A stretch of DNA of 64,000 bases. Origin: Dysgonomonas sp. PF1-14 (lineage in GTDB: Bacteria; Bacteroidota; Bacteroidia; Bacteroidales; Dysgonomonadaceae). The stretch is taken from assembly GCF_029892965.1 (NCBI RefSeq), contig NZ_JARXWN010000002.1:372001-436000 (forward strand). Direction: 5' to 3'. The notes under the pieces were generated by a model. It worked only from the letters and a program-made list of their open reading frames with translations, was not told the DNA's origin and did no database searches. The translations under genes and the position numbers were made by a program. Positions 46,640 through 55,312 of the stretch are shown here, piece by piece; the first letter of the stretch is position 1, and each line of letters opens with the position of its first letter.

Positions 46640-46662
46640 TAATAAGGCACCAACATACAAAA

Positions 46663-46693
46663 AAAAGAGGCTATCCATCGGATAGCCTCTTTT
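46663..46693. terminator. Bidirectional terminator between nuoN and the RRM gene
   Basis: A perfect 14-base stem (AAAAGAGGCTATCC with GGATAGCCTCTTTT) and 3-base loop has A-runs upstream and T-runs downstream. It serves the nuo operon on plus and the RRM gene on minus. Confidence 0.93.
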
Positions 46694-46713
46694 ACTTTTA
46701 TCTGTGATCTTGA

Positions 46714-47037
46714 TTAATATTCACGTTTTCTGAAACCTCCGTTTCCACCACCTCTGTTATTGTCATAACTTCTGCGAGGACGATCTCCTCCTTCTGTGCG
46801 AGGACGAGCTTCTGAAACAGAAATAGTTCTGCCATCATATTCAGCACCATTAAGTTCTTCAATAGCTTTTTGTCCAGCAGCATCATCAGCTAGTTCTACA
46901 AAGCCATAACCTTTAGAACGGCCTGTAGCTCTGTCCATGATAACTTTAGCTGAAGAAATTTCACCATACTCGCTGAATAAATCTTTCAAATCATTGTCGT
47001 TGATGCTGTAGCTCAACCCTGCGATAAAAATGTTCAT
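46714..47037 (-). CDS. RRM-type RNA-binding protein
   Basis: This 107-residue single RNA-recognition-motif protein has RNP2 IFIAGLS (3-9) and RNP1 KGYGFVEL (42-49), then a Gly/Arg-rich tail (about 80-107). Such small glycine-rich RRM proteins are common in Bacteroidota and act as RNA chaperones or post-transcriptional regulators; the targets are unknown. A -7 box far upstream (47190-47197) predicts a leader of about 145 bases, which suggests leader-mediated control. Confidence 0.94.
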   Translation of the reverse strand: MNIFIAGLSYSINDNDLKDLFSEYGEISSAKVIMDRATGRSKGYGFVELADDAAGQKAIEELNGAEYDGRTISVSEARPRTEGGDRPRRSYDNNRGGGNGGFRKREY

Positions 47038-47189
47038 TGTAAAAAAATAAAATTTAAATAATAAATACTCTTTGCAGAAGAAGTAAATACACAGAAAGCT
47101 AAAAGAAACTAGACAAGAAAGGTTACCAAGAAGGGAAAATGACTTGAAAAGAAAATTTAAACTATACGTTAAGAACTCTAATGCAAAAG

Positions 47190-47197
47190 CAAATGTA
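47190..47197 (-). promoter_or_regulatory. Probable RRM gene promoter, -7 box with long leader
   Basis: The minus strand reads TACATTTG, matching TAnnTTTG. The predicted start is about 145 bases upstream of the ATG, leaving an AT-rich untranslated leader. Confidence 0.4.
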
Positions 47198-47290
47198 AAA
47201 ATAAAAATCAGTTATTTAATGATTTATCTGATTATTTTTTTGTTAAGTACTACAATTTAATATTTTATTGTAATACTATGACAAAAAAAC

Positions 47291-48232
47291 TCACATTCCA
47301 ATCCTCTTATATCTCTCTATATATTTAATAACGTTATCCTTATCAGCCCTGATCTGATCTTTTAACGTATCTATATCCGAGAACTTCTCATCATGGCGCA
47401 TAAACTCGAGAAACTCCGCTGTAAGGTCTTTATTATAGAGATTGTCCTCAAAGTCGAACAGATTTACCTCTACGCTGATATTGTCACCGTTGTGCAAGGT
47501 TGGACGCCTGCCGATATACAGCATTCCGTCATACTTCTTACCATCTACATGCACATAAACGGCATACACCCCGAATGCAGGGATTACCTTGTAAGTCTCC
47601 CATAACTGAATATTAGCAGTAGGAAAACCAATGGTGCGTCCGACCTTGAATCCCTCTACTATTTTTCCCGATATGGTATAATTATAAGAAAGTAGTTGCG
47701 CTGCCTTACGCACCTGCCCCTCTCCTAACAGGCGACGAATACGTGACGAACTCACATGCTCTGTTCCCGGCAGGGCTATCGCCTCCACCACATTCATATC
47801 CATTGCATCGCCATAACGCTTATAATCGCTGAAACCATCTTCACGATTGTGTCCGAAACGATGATCGTAACCGATAATCAGAGTATCGACCGAAAGACTG
47901 TCTTTCAACACTTTCTGCATAAAGTCATGAGCTGAAAGCTTCGATATATCGACCGTAAAGTCGAGGCATATACAATAGTCGATTCCGGTTGTTGACAAAC
48001 GTTCTATCTTTTCATCGAATCCGCAAAGAAGCGCCGGCTGATAGTCTTTTTGCAGAACCTTACGGGGATGCACAGGAAAAGTAATAACAGCTGACGGTAA
48101 TCCCCGTCGTGCCGCTTCAGTCTTCACCTGCTCTATCAGAAACCGATGCCCGATATGCACCCCATCGAAAAAACCGATGGTGGCTACCAAAGGCAAATGT
48201 TCCGGTTTATGGTCTTTATCTATTATTATCAT
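47291..48232 (-). CDS. ribF: Bifunctional riboflavin kinase / FAD synthetase
   Basis: This 313-residue enzyme makes FMN and FAD, cofactors needed for NuoF among others. The N-terminal adenylyltransferase has GFFDGVHIGHRFLI (17-30) and SSRIRRLL (166-173). The C-terminal kinase has GKIVEGFKVGRTIGFPTANI (192-211). It follows the HAD gene by 25 bases on the same strand. Confidence 0.97.
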   Translation of the reverse strand: MIIIDKDHKPEHLPLVATIGFFDGVHIGHRFLIEQVKTEAARRGLPSAVITFPVHPRKVLQKDYQPALLCGFDEKIERLSTTGIDYCICLDFTVDISKLSAHDFMQKVLKDSLSVDTLIIGYDHRFGHNREDGFSDYKRYGDAMDMNVVEAIALPGTEHVSSSRIRRLLGEGQVRKAAQLLSYNYTISGKIVEGFKVGRTIGFPTANIQLWETYKVIPAFGVYAVYVHVDGKKYDGMLYIGRRPTLHNGDNISVEVNLFDFEDNLYNKDLTAEFLEFMRHDEKFSDIDTLKDQIRADKDNVIKYIERYKRIGM

Positions 48233-48257
48233 AGCTCAGGCTATCTGTATATACTAA

Positions 48258-48887
48258 TTATAGCAAACCTTTATCTACAAATACCTGTCTAAGGTCTTCA
48301 TCCTGATTTGCCTGATAAGTCTGGAATCCGAGTTTGCTGCCAATCTCTACATTTGCTTTTCCGTCGTCCAGAAACAATGTTTCGGCAGGGTTCATTCCCG
48401 AATCGGCAATAATAAAGTCGAATATCTCCCTGTCCGGTTTAGCATGACCTATCTCATACGAAAGGTAACATTTATCGAAAAAAGCAGATATAGGCAATCC
48501 TTCGGGGGAAAAATCGCTTGTCATAGCCCAACCCATAACAGAGGGATTGGTATTGCTCAACAGATATACTTTATATTTTTTACGTAATTCCTTCAGCAAT
48601 TCATATTTGTATTCGGGAATATTGACCAGGAAACCAAGCCACCCATGATCTATGTCTTCTGCCGTAATATTATCATTTCCGGACAGACGACGAAATTCCT
48701 TACAAAAATCTTCTCTGTTGATTTTGCCCTCTTCATATTCGAGGAAGATACCCTCCTGACGAAACTCGTTAAGGTAATCTTCTATATTAGGGAAACCTAT
48801 TGCCGTAAAACGGTCTAAAGCCTGTTGTTTGTTCAGACTAACGATAACACCGCCAAAATCGAAAAGAATATTTTTTATTTCACTCAT
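48258..48887 (-). CDS. HAD-superfamily (subclass IA) phosphatase-like hydrolase
   Basis: This 209-residue protein starts MSEIKNILFDFGGVIVSLN; Asp10 is the nucleophile in DFGGV, with Gly replacing the second Asp of the usual DxD. Motif II is LLSNTN, and motifs III/IV lie in HAKPDREIFDF and TLFLDDGKANVEIG. It is most like glucose-1-phosphate phosphatase or epoxide-hydrolase N-terminal HADs; the substrate is unknown. I use ATG 48887 rather than an in-frame TTG nine codons upstream. It is probably co-transcribed with ribF. Confidence 0.88.
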   Translation of the reverse strand: MSEIKNILFDFGGVIVSLNKQQALDRFTAIGFPNIEDYLNEFRQEGIFLEYEEGKINREDFCKEFRRLSGNDNITAEDIDHGWLGFLVNIPEYKYELLKELRKKYKVYLLSNTNPSVMGWAMTSDFSPEGLPISAFFDKCYLSYEIGHAKPDREIFDFIIADSGMNPAETLFLDDGKANVEIGSKLGFQTYQANQDEDLRQVFVDKGLL

Positions 48888-48918
48888 AACTAAATCTATA
48901 TATTTATCTGACAATCAA

Positions 48919-49140
48919 ATTTAACTAAAAAGTAACGAATGTAACGGATTTGCTTTATTTTCATTCTTCTATTACTTTTCTTTAGTTGCCACGACTTTCA
49001 AGTCATGGACTATGAGGCTATCCGAGAACGACTTTAGTCGAAATTGTTTGGCTAAAGCCTTCCATTTATTTATCCTTTTATCCTCCGGCAAAACAGGAGG
49101 CAATTAGTAATTTTAACTAAAAGGTAACGAAAGTAATGAA
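48919..49140 (+). repeat. Composite intergenic repeat, copy C (diverged)
   Basis: The gap 48888-49387 has no gene. This 222-base block is bounded by the TTTAACTAAAAAGTAACGAA module (48919 on) and its variant near 49112. It has the palindrome CCACGACTT-TC-AAGTCATGG (48989-49008) and the hairpin CGACTTTAGTCG (49029-49040), where copies A and B have TGACTTTAGTCA. It corresponds to the inner part of A and B only; the outer terminal words are missing. Confidence 0.75.
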
Positions 49141-49280
49141 TTTCATCGTTTTTACTTTTCATCCTGCATTCATTATTTATAACTCATAAATCCTCCCGTC
49201 ATCTTATAGATAAAACAGCAGGGATAAAATACAGAATGCTCATTCCGCCACGAAGTTAGTTATTTATTCCTTAATAGCCC

Positions 49281-49309
49281 TTGTTTTCAATTTTGTATTT
49301 GTATTTTTG
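49281..49309 (+). promoter_or_regulatory. recO promoter
   Basis: TTG (49281-49283), 18 bases, then TATTTTTG (49302-49309), fits the Bacteroidota promoter pattern, about 75 bases before the recO GTG. Confidence 0.5.
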
Positions 49310-49387
49310 TTAGTAATCTTATCTTGTACTTTTCAATGTAGAAAAGATATAAGACGACAAGTAAAAAAGTAATCAGTATAAAGAAAA

Positions 49388-50110
49388 GTGCAATATAAAA
49401 CGAGAGGGTTGGTGCTGAGCACCATCAATTATAACGATAAATATGTCCTTGTACAGATATTTACCGAATCCTTCGGGCGGGTAACCTATATGGTATCCAA
49501 GGCCAAAGGAAAAAATACCAAAGCCCCCAAATCTCTCTTTTCGCCACTGGCCTTACTCGATCTGGAAGTAGAACATCAGGCATCACGCGACATACAACGC
49601 ATACGCGAAGCCCGTTCCGAGTTGTTTTTGTACGATATTTCGGGCAGTCTGAGTAAGACCTCAATGGCATTCTTCCTGTCCGAGTTCCTTTCACGCGTAT
49701 TACGTGACACGAACGACAGCCAGCTGCTGTTCAGCTTTCTCGAACAATCGGTGCAGATACTGGAAATAACCGATAAAAGCATAGCTAATTACCATCTGGT
49801 CTTTATGCTCAAACTGAGTCACTTTATGGGCTTCTATCCCAACTTGGAAGAATACAGGGAAAACAGCCTGTTCGATATGATAAACGGCGAGTTTATTACA
49901 TACCAGCCGTTACACAAACATTTTCTAAATAGAACCGATAGCAAGGCTCTTTCATTACTGGCTCGTATTTCATTCGAGAACATGCACCGGTTTGTATTCT
50001 CGCGGCAGGACAGAATAAATATTATAAACAAAATACTGGAATACTATAGGCTGCATCTCTACGATTTCCCTGCATTGAAGTCGTTAGACGTATTGCACGA
50101 ATTATTTTAA
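49388..50110 (+). CDS. recO: DNA repair protein RecO
   Basis: This 240-residue protein loads RecA with RecR onto SSB-coated DNA. The N-terminal OB fold reads TRGLVLSTINYNDKYVLVQIFTESFGRVTY, followed by the helical RecO domain. The start is GTG; no in-frame ATG precedes the conserved beginning. The CxxC zinc site of some RecO proteins is absent. It lies 45 bases before the MutS-like gene. Confidence 0.93.
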   Translation: MQYKTRGLVLSTINYNDKYVLVQIFTESFGRVTYMVSKAKGKNTKAPKSLFSPLALLDLEVEHQASRDIQRIREARSELFLYDISGSLSKTSMAFFLSEFLSRVLRDTNDSQLLFSFLEQSVQILEITDKSIANYHLVFMLKLSHFMGFYPNLEEYRENSLFDMINGEFITYQPLHKHFLNRTDSKALSLLARISFENMHRFVFSRQDRINIINKILEYYRLHLYDFPALKSLDVLHELF

Positions 50111-50155
50111 CACCTCTGCATATTTTTGCTACCTTAGTCCACTAAATAAAACGAC

Positions 50156-51949
50156 ATGACACTGATAGAAGTAAAAGAATCATATAAAAAACAAATAGAA
50201 ACCGAAAAACTTAAACTATCAAAGCTGAAAAGAACGATCTTTCAGATAGGTTCTATACGCCTGACTATTGTCGTAGCTTGCGCTGTACTTTGCTGGCTAC
50301 TGTGGGGAAATACGCCATTTGTAGTAGGCTCGATAGGTATTTCTATAATCTTGTTTCTTTTCCTTATGAAATACCATAACAGGCTCTTCCTGCAAAAAAG
50401 ATATACTGAGCTACTGATACAAAATGCTGAGCACGAACTAAACGGCATTAACTACGATTTCTCAGCTTTCGACGGAGCGCCCGAACTTGCCGATGCCGGC
50501 CACAGCTACAGTGTAGATCTGGATATGTTTGGCAATCATTCCTTTTTCCAGTCGATAAACAGAAGTGTCACCTGCTTTGGCAAGAACAGGCTGGCTGACT
50601 CGCTACTGCTACCCTACGAGAAAAAAGAAGACATCATAGCTCAACAAGAAGCTATAAAAGAACTGGTTTCACGCCCCGAGCTACTCTCCCACTTCAGGGC
50701 TGTAGGGCAAATGACCGAATCGGAAGACATTAGCGTACATTACTTTTCCCAACAGTTTATGCAAACCAATCTGTTATCGAAAAGCTTTTGGCGCTATTTC
50801 GTATATATTGCTCCTGTTGTATTTGCCGCCTCACTTGCTTTGTACATTGCAGATATAATACCAATCTCAGTATTAGGATTGTGCTGGACTGTATTCTTCA
50901 CCCTCAGCCTTGTGCCGTTGAAAGATATAAACAAAAAGAAAAACCTATTCGAAAAACGGGTAGATACCCTGCAAACCTATTCCAAACTGTTCAAGATTAT
51001 AGAGACAGAGCAATTTGATTCCGAATTGTTGAGGAAACTGCAAAACAAGGTCAGAGGAGAAACTTCGGCATCACTGGCTATACACAAATTAAAATCATAC
51101 AGCAACAATCTCGACCAGTCTTCTACTGTGCTTGGACTACTCATACTAAATCCGATATTTTTCTGGAACGTCATTTTCTCCATAAAAATAGAGAAATGGA
51201 TTGTACAGCATAAAGACCATATTGCAAACTGGTTTAAAGTATTAGCCAAATTCGACAGCCTTGTTTCCTTCGCCATATACGGGTACAATCATCCCGATTA
51301 TACCTATCCCGAAGTATCGGACACATTTGTACTCGAAGGAAAAGAACTGGGGCACCCCATGCTCAACAGGTCGGTATGCGTACGCAACGATGTTACGGTC
51401 GGCAAGCGTCCGTTCTTCCTTGTAGTCACCGGTGCCAATATGGCGGGAAAAAGTACATATCTGCGTACTATCGGCCTCAATCTCATTCTGGCCTGCACAG
51501 GTGCTCCCGTATGTGCCTCATCTCTTACATTCTATCCATTCAGATTAGTAACCAATCTGCGGACATCCGATTCACTTACCGACAATGAATCATACTTCTT
51601 TGCCGAACTGAAACGACTGAAAATGATAATAGACCGCCTGCAATCGGGTGAACCTCTCTTCATCATCCTCGACGAAATACTGAAAGGTACAAACTCGGAG
51701 GACAAGCAAAAAGGCTCTATTGCCCTTATGAAACAGCTTGTTTCCCTTGACGGAAACGGCATTATAGCCACACACGACCTTATATTAGGCAATCTGGAAA
51801 AGGAATTCCCCGATGCTATCAAAAATTATCGTTTTGAAGCTGATATAAAAGACGAACAGCTATCGTTTACATACAAAATACGGGAAGGTGTAGCACAAAA
51901 TATGAATGCCAGCTTCCTGATGAAGAAAATGGGAATAACGGGGCTGTAA
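50156..51949 (+). CDS. Membrane-anchored MutS-like ATPase
   Basis: This 597-residue protein shares only the helical core/clamp and ATPase parts of MutS. The ATPase has Walker A TGANMAGKST (425-434), Walker B LFIILDE (501-507), then GTNSEDK and ATHD (538-541). It lacks the mismatch-recognition domain. Hydrophobic stretches at about 33-72 and 213-255, and near 327-342, predict two membrane hairpins and a further segment. The family exists across Bacteroidota as MutS-related proteins of unknown role. It sits between recO and DUF2851; mismatch repair as such is unlikely without the recognition domain. Confidence 0.88.
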   Translation: MTLIEVKESYKKQIETEKLKLSKLKRTIFQIGSIRLTIVVACAVLCWLLWGNTPFVVGSIGISIILFLFLMKYHNRLFLQKRYTELLIQNAEHELNGINYDFSAFDGAPELADAGHSYSVDLDMFGNHSFFQSINRSVTCFGKNRLADSLLLPYEKKEDIIAQQEAIKELVSRPELLSHFRAVGQMTESEDISVHYFSQQFMQTNLLSKSFWRYFVYIAPVVFAASLALYIADIIPISVLGLCWTVFFTLSLVPLKDINKKKNLFEKRVDTLQTYSKLFKIIETEQFDSELLRKLQNKVRGETSASLAIHKLKSYSNNLDQSSTVLGLLILNPIFFWNVIFSIKIEKWIVQHKDHIANWFKVLAKFDSLVSFAIYGYNHPDYTYPEVSDTFVLEGKELGHPMLNRSVCVRNDVTVGKRPFFLVVTGANMAGKSTYLRTIGLNLILACTGAPVCASSLTFYPFRLVTNLRTSDSLTDNESYFFAELKRLKMIIDRLQSGEPLFIILDEILKGTNSEDKQKGSIALMKQLVSLDGNGIIATHDLILGNLEKEFPDAIKNYRFEADIKDEQLSFTYKIREGVAQNMNASFLMKKMGITGL

Positions 51950-51952
51950 GTT

Positions 51953-51975
51953 AATTATGAGTTATGAATTTACAC
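51953..51975 (+). repeat. Short heptad repeat, TTATGAG/TTATGAA
   Basis: Three drifting heptads (TTATGAG, TTATGAA, TTTACAC) lie in the 47-base spacer before the DUF2851 gene. They are the same word family as 39310-39340 and 56451-56480. Confidence 0.45.
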
Positions 51976-51996
51976 AGACTACCAAATAACTAAAAC

Positions 51997-53259
51997 ATGG
52001 AAGACATACTTCACTACATTTGGAAATTCCGCCTATTCCAGAAAGACCTGAAAACAACAGATGGCCAACCGATAGAGGTAATAGACGTAGGGCTACCCAA
52101 TACAAATGAAGGGCCTGATTTCTTCAATGCTAAGATAAAAATCGGAGATAAACTCTGGGCGGGAAATGTAGAAATACATAAGAACGCTGACGAATGGAAA
52201 AAGCACAACCATCATAATAACAAAAACTATAACTCCGTCATACTCCATGTAGTAGAAAAGGCTAATTGCGATGTATATAACGAACTCGGACAAGCCGTTA
52301 TCCAATGCGAAATTGCTTGCCCTGCACACATCAAAGAGAATTATGAGTTCCTTATACATTCTAACACTGATATACCCTGCGCCAACTATATAGGTTCCAT
52401 GTCTTCATTTCATATGAACTCGTGGATGAATAGCCTCCTTATAGAGCGTATGGAAAGAAAGTCAAATCATATACAGGAGCTACTTACGCGGTTCGGCAAC
52501 TCGTGGGAAGATGTGTTCTATGTACTACTCTCCCGCAACTTCGGATTCGGGCTTAATTCCGATTCTTTCGAGCGGCTGGCACTCAGCCTTCCATTAAAAT
52601 ACATCCGGAAGCAGGCAGACAATCTTGTACAGATAGAAGCATTGCTGTTCGGACAGTCGGGTATGCTTGATTCCTTGAAAGCGGATGACGACTATTTCAG
52701 CCTACTGCAAAAAGAATACGCTTTCCTGAAAAATAAATACGATCTGAAACCGTTAGAATCATATATATTCAAGAATTTGAGAACGCGGCCGACAGCTTTT
52801 CCCCAGATCAGAATAGCGCAGTTAGCCGCCCTGCTGCATAGTTCGCATGGATTGTTCTCCAAAACTGTGGCTAACGAAGATTTAGGACGTATAAGACTAA
52901 TGTTTCACATCAACGCATCGGAATATTGGCAAACACACTATAGTTTCGGCATATCGTCGGAACGGAAATCGAAATATCTGGGCGATGCCTCACTCGATAT
53001 TATTCTGATCAATACAGTTGCTCCAATATTATTTATATACGGAAAAAGTACCGATAGCGAAATGCTTTGCGAGCGGGCACTGAGTTTTTTAGAAGCAATG
53101 AAACCCGAACAAAACAGCATAACGAAGCGTTTTTCTAAACTGAAAATGCCACTGAACAATGCTGCCGACTCGCAGGCTATGATTCAGCTGAAACGGGAAT
53201 ATTGCGAACCGCGCAAATGTTTGTTTTGCAGAATAGGACATCAGCTGCTTACCAGCTGA
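51997..53259 (+). CDS. DUF2851 family protein
   Basis: This 420-residue protein matches the DUF2851 family, common in Bacteroidota. It has EDILHYIWKFRLF at the start, DVGLPNTNEGPDFFNAKI (31-48), GNVEIHKNADEW (56-67) and a C-terminal CEPRKCLFCRIGHQLL. The first part resembles nuclease-like beta folds, with an acidic and His-rich pattern, but no function is established. No signal peptide. It lies in line with recO and the MutS-like gene, which makes a DNA-related role a mild possibility. Confidence 0.88.
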   Translation: MEDILHYIWKFRLFQKDLKTTDGQPIEVIDVGLPNTNEGPDFFNAKIKIGDKLWAGNVEIHKNADEWKKHNHHNNKNYNSVILHVVEKANCDVYNELGQAVIQCEIACPAHIKENYEFLIHSNTDIPCANYIGSMSSFHMNSWMNSLLIERMERKSNHIQELLTRFGNSWEDVFYVLLSRNFGFGLNSDSFERLALSLPLKYIRKQADNLVQIEALLFGQSGMLDSLKADDDYFSLLQKEYAFLKNKYDLKPLESYIFKNLRTRPTAFPQIRIAQLAALLHSSHGLFSKTVANEDLGRIRLMFHINASEYWQTHYSFGISSERKSKYLGDASLDIILINTVAPILFIYGKSTDSEMLCERALSFLEAMKPEQNSITKRFSKLKMPLNNAADSQAMIQLKREYCEPRKCLFCRIGHQLLTS

Positions 53260-53294
53260 CAATAGATATGTAGATTACCGAAAAAGATAGAGAA

Positions 53295-54506
53295 ATGAAG
53301 TACATAGACATTTTTAATCATCTGAAAAAGATAGAGAATTATACGGATAACGAAATTGACGTAGATGAAAATCTGGTAATACGTAACTTCAACTTCAGTT
53401 CCAATTACCGTTTTATCCTACCGGGAGGATTGGGAAATAACGATGATTACGAATTCATCCCGAGTATTCCGGAAGACTATGAACCGGATATTATACAGCA
53501 GATGCTGAATAAGAAAGACTCGGAAATAATGGAGAATATCCAGTTCCGCTATCACATGATGATGCCTAAGAATGTAACGAAATCGAAGGGAATTATCTTC
53601 ATGTTTCATGGCTTTAATGAAAAGACATGGTACAAATACCTGCCTTGGGCTAAATACATTGTAGACAAAACAGGAAAGTCTATCGTTATGTTCCCTATCG
53701 CATTCCACATGAACCGCGCTCCTGCTACATGGAGCAGTACACGCGAAATGTACAGGGTGAGCGAACAACGTAAGGAACGGCATCCCGATGTTATCTGTTC
53801 CAGCCTGTCGAATGTTGCCATCAGTACACGCCTGCACAATAAGCCTCAACGCTTTCTATGGTCGGGGCTGCAAACATACTATGATGTAATAGACTTTGTA
53901 GAAAACTTCAAAGAAGGACTGCATCCCGCTATAGAGAAAGATGCGTCTATCGACTTCTTCTCATACTCCATCGGTACGTTTCTGGGTGAGATACTGATGA
54001 TGAGCAATAAAGACGGACATTTCACCAATTCCAAATATGCAACATTCTGTGGTGGTGCTGTATTTAACCGCCTGTCACCTGTATCCAAATTCATACTCGA
54101 CAGCGAAGCGAATGTCAGCCTGTATTCGTTTGTTGTAGAGCATCTCGAAAGCCATATGAAGCGTGATGAAGTGCTTCGCCACTATATGCACACACACCCT
54201 GAAGGCAATAATTTCCGCAGCATGCTCAATTACAGATCGCTCACACGCGAACGCGAAGTGAAATTCAGGGAAATGGCAGACCAATTCTACGCCGTAACCC
54301 TTGCCAAAGACGAGGTAGTGCCTACTTATGAAGTAGTGAACACACTACAAGGTTCGATGAGAGATATACCTGTCCGTATAGAAGAACTGGACTATCCGTA
54401 CAAATATATACACGAAGACCCGTTCCCTGCCCTGCCTAAGATAGCAGACGAAGTGGATGAACAATACAGGTTGACTTTTGAAAAGATCAGTGAGTTTTTG
54501 AAGTAG
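53295..54506 (+). CDS. DUF6051-like alpha/beta-hydrolase-type protein
   Basis: This 403-residue protein looks like an alpha/beta hydrolase. MFHGFNEK (103-110) resembles the oxyanion-hole motif, and FSYSIGTFLG places a likely nucleophile at Ser225 in SxSxG, the first Gly of the elbow being Ser. An acid (AKDEVVP, near 336) and a later His (KYIHED, near 375) could complete the triad. No signal peptide is seen. I associate it with DUF6051 from memory. It ends 7 bases before the YdjM-like gene. Confidence 0.78.
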   Translation: MKYIDIFNHLKKIENYTDNEIDVDENLVIRNFNFSSNYRFILPGGLGNNDDYEFIPSIPEDYEPDIIQQMLNKKDSEIMENIQFRYHMMMPKNVTKSKGIIFMFHGFNEKTWYKYLPWAKYIVDKTGKSIVMFPIAFHMNRAPATWSSTREMYRVSEQRKERHPDVICSSLSNVAISTRLHNKPQRFLWSGLQTYYDVIDFVENFKEGLHPAIEKDASIDFFSYSIGTFLGEILMMSNKDGHFTNSKYATFCGGAVFNRLSPVSKFILDSEANVSLYSFVVEHLESHMKRDEVLRHYMHTHPEGNNFRSMLNYRSLTREREVKFREMADQFYAVTLAKDEVVPTYEVVNTLQGSMRDIPVRIEELDYPYKYIHEDPFPALPKIADEVDEQYRLTFEKISEFLK

Positions 54507-54513
54507 ACTGTAA

Positions 54514-55308
54514 ATGGATATATTGACTCATGCAATATCCGGTGTAGCGATTGCCTCTTGTACATCTACCTTTACAAAACCTTCGGTAAAAGGCAAGTGT
54601 AAGATACTCGCTATCGGTCTGATTGGAGGAATATTACCCGATATCGATGCTATAAGTATGTGGAGCAAGTTCGACTCTACAATCGGACATTTATTTAATC
54701 TTCCGGCAAGTGGAAAGATTATATATTCGAGTAAGTATTGGTATTCGCATCATGCTTTTTTTCATTCTCTATTAGCGAGTGTCTGTATCGGACTATTTAT
54801 CTTGTTGTTAATCTACCTTTCCAACTTTAAAAGCAACAAGACACTTCCGACAACTACCTTTATTAAATCGAATGTAATCTATCTCATTACTTTCGTTCTG
54901 GCGTATTGGGCACATCTGGCCGGAGATTTACCAACCCCATCTTCATCGTGGGGAGGCATAGCGTTCTTTTGGCCTTCGGGAAATTATATTGGAGGTTATG
55001 GTAAGATATGGTGGTGGAACAATTATGACATATTCCTTTTAATTCTTTTATCTATCATTATTAACTTAACAATCCCTGTATTCATCAGAGAAAAACGTAA
55101 GTACGTTACAACAATAGTATTAAGCCTGACATTAATCCTTATTTCAATACAGATAAATAATCGGGAATACAATTATAATTATTCAACTAGCAAAGGGCAG
55201 TATGCCGAAATGGAACAAAAATCGAAAGAAGAACAGAAAAGGATACTCGGTAATAAGTTGTATAGCTATATGGCTTGGTTTGACGGAAAAATGAAGTTTT
55301 ATTTTTAA
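54514..55308 (+). CDS. YdjM-like membrane-bound metal-dependent hydrolase (DUF457)
   Basis: This 264-residue protein has four to five membrane segments and the DUF457 pattern MDILTHAISGVAIA, GGILPDIDAIS, YSHHAFFHSLL and HLAGDLPTP. The His and Asp residues probably bind a metal at the membrane surface. The physiological substrate is unknown. It follows the hydrolase gene closely and converges on lpxB with a 4-base gap. Confidence 0.85.
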   Translation: MDILTHAISGVAIASCTSTFTKPSVKGKCKILAIGLIGGILPDIDAISMWSKFDSTIGHLFNLPASGKIIYSSKYWYSHHAFFHSLLASVCIGLFILLLIYLSNFKSNKTLPTTTFIKSNVIYLITFVLAYWAHLAGDLPTPSSSWGGIAFFWPSGNYIGGYGKIWWWNNYDIFLLILLSIIINLTIPVFIREKRKYVTTIVLSLTLILISIQINNREYNYNYSTSKGQYAEMEQKSKEEQKRILGNKLYSYMAWFDGKMKFYF

Positions 55309-55312
55309 TTTA

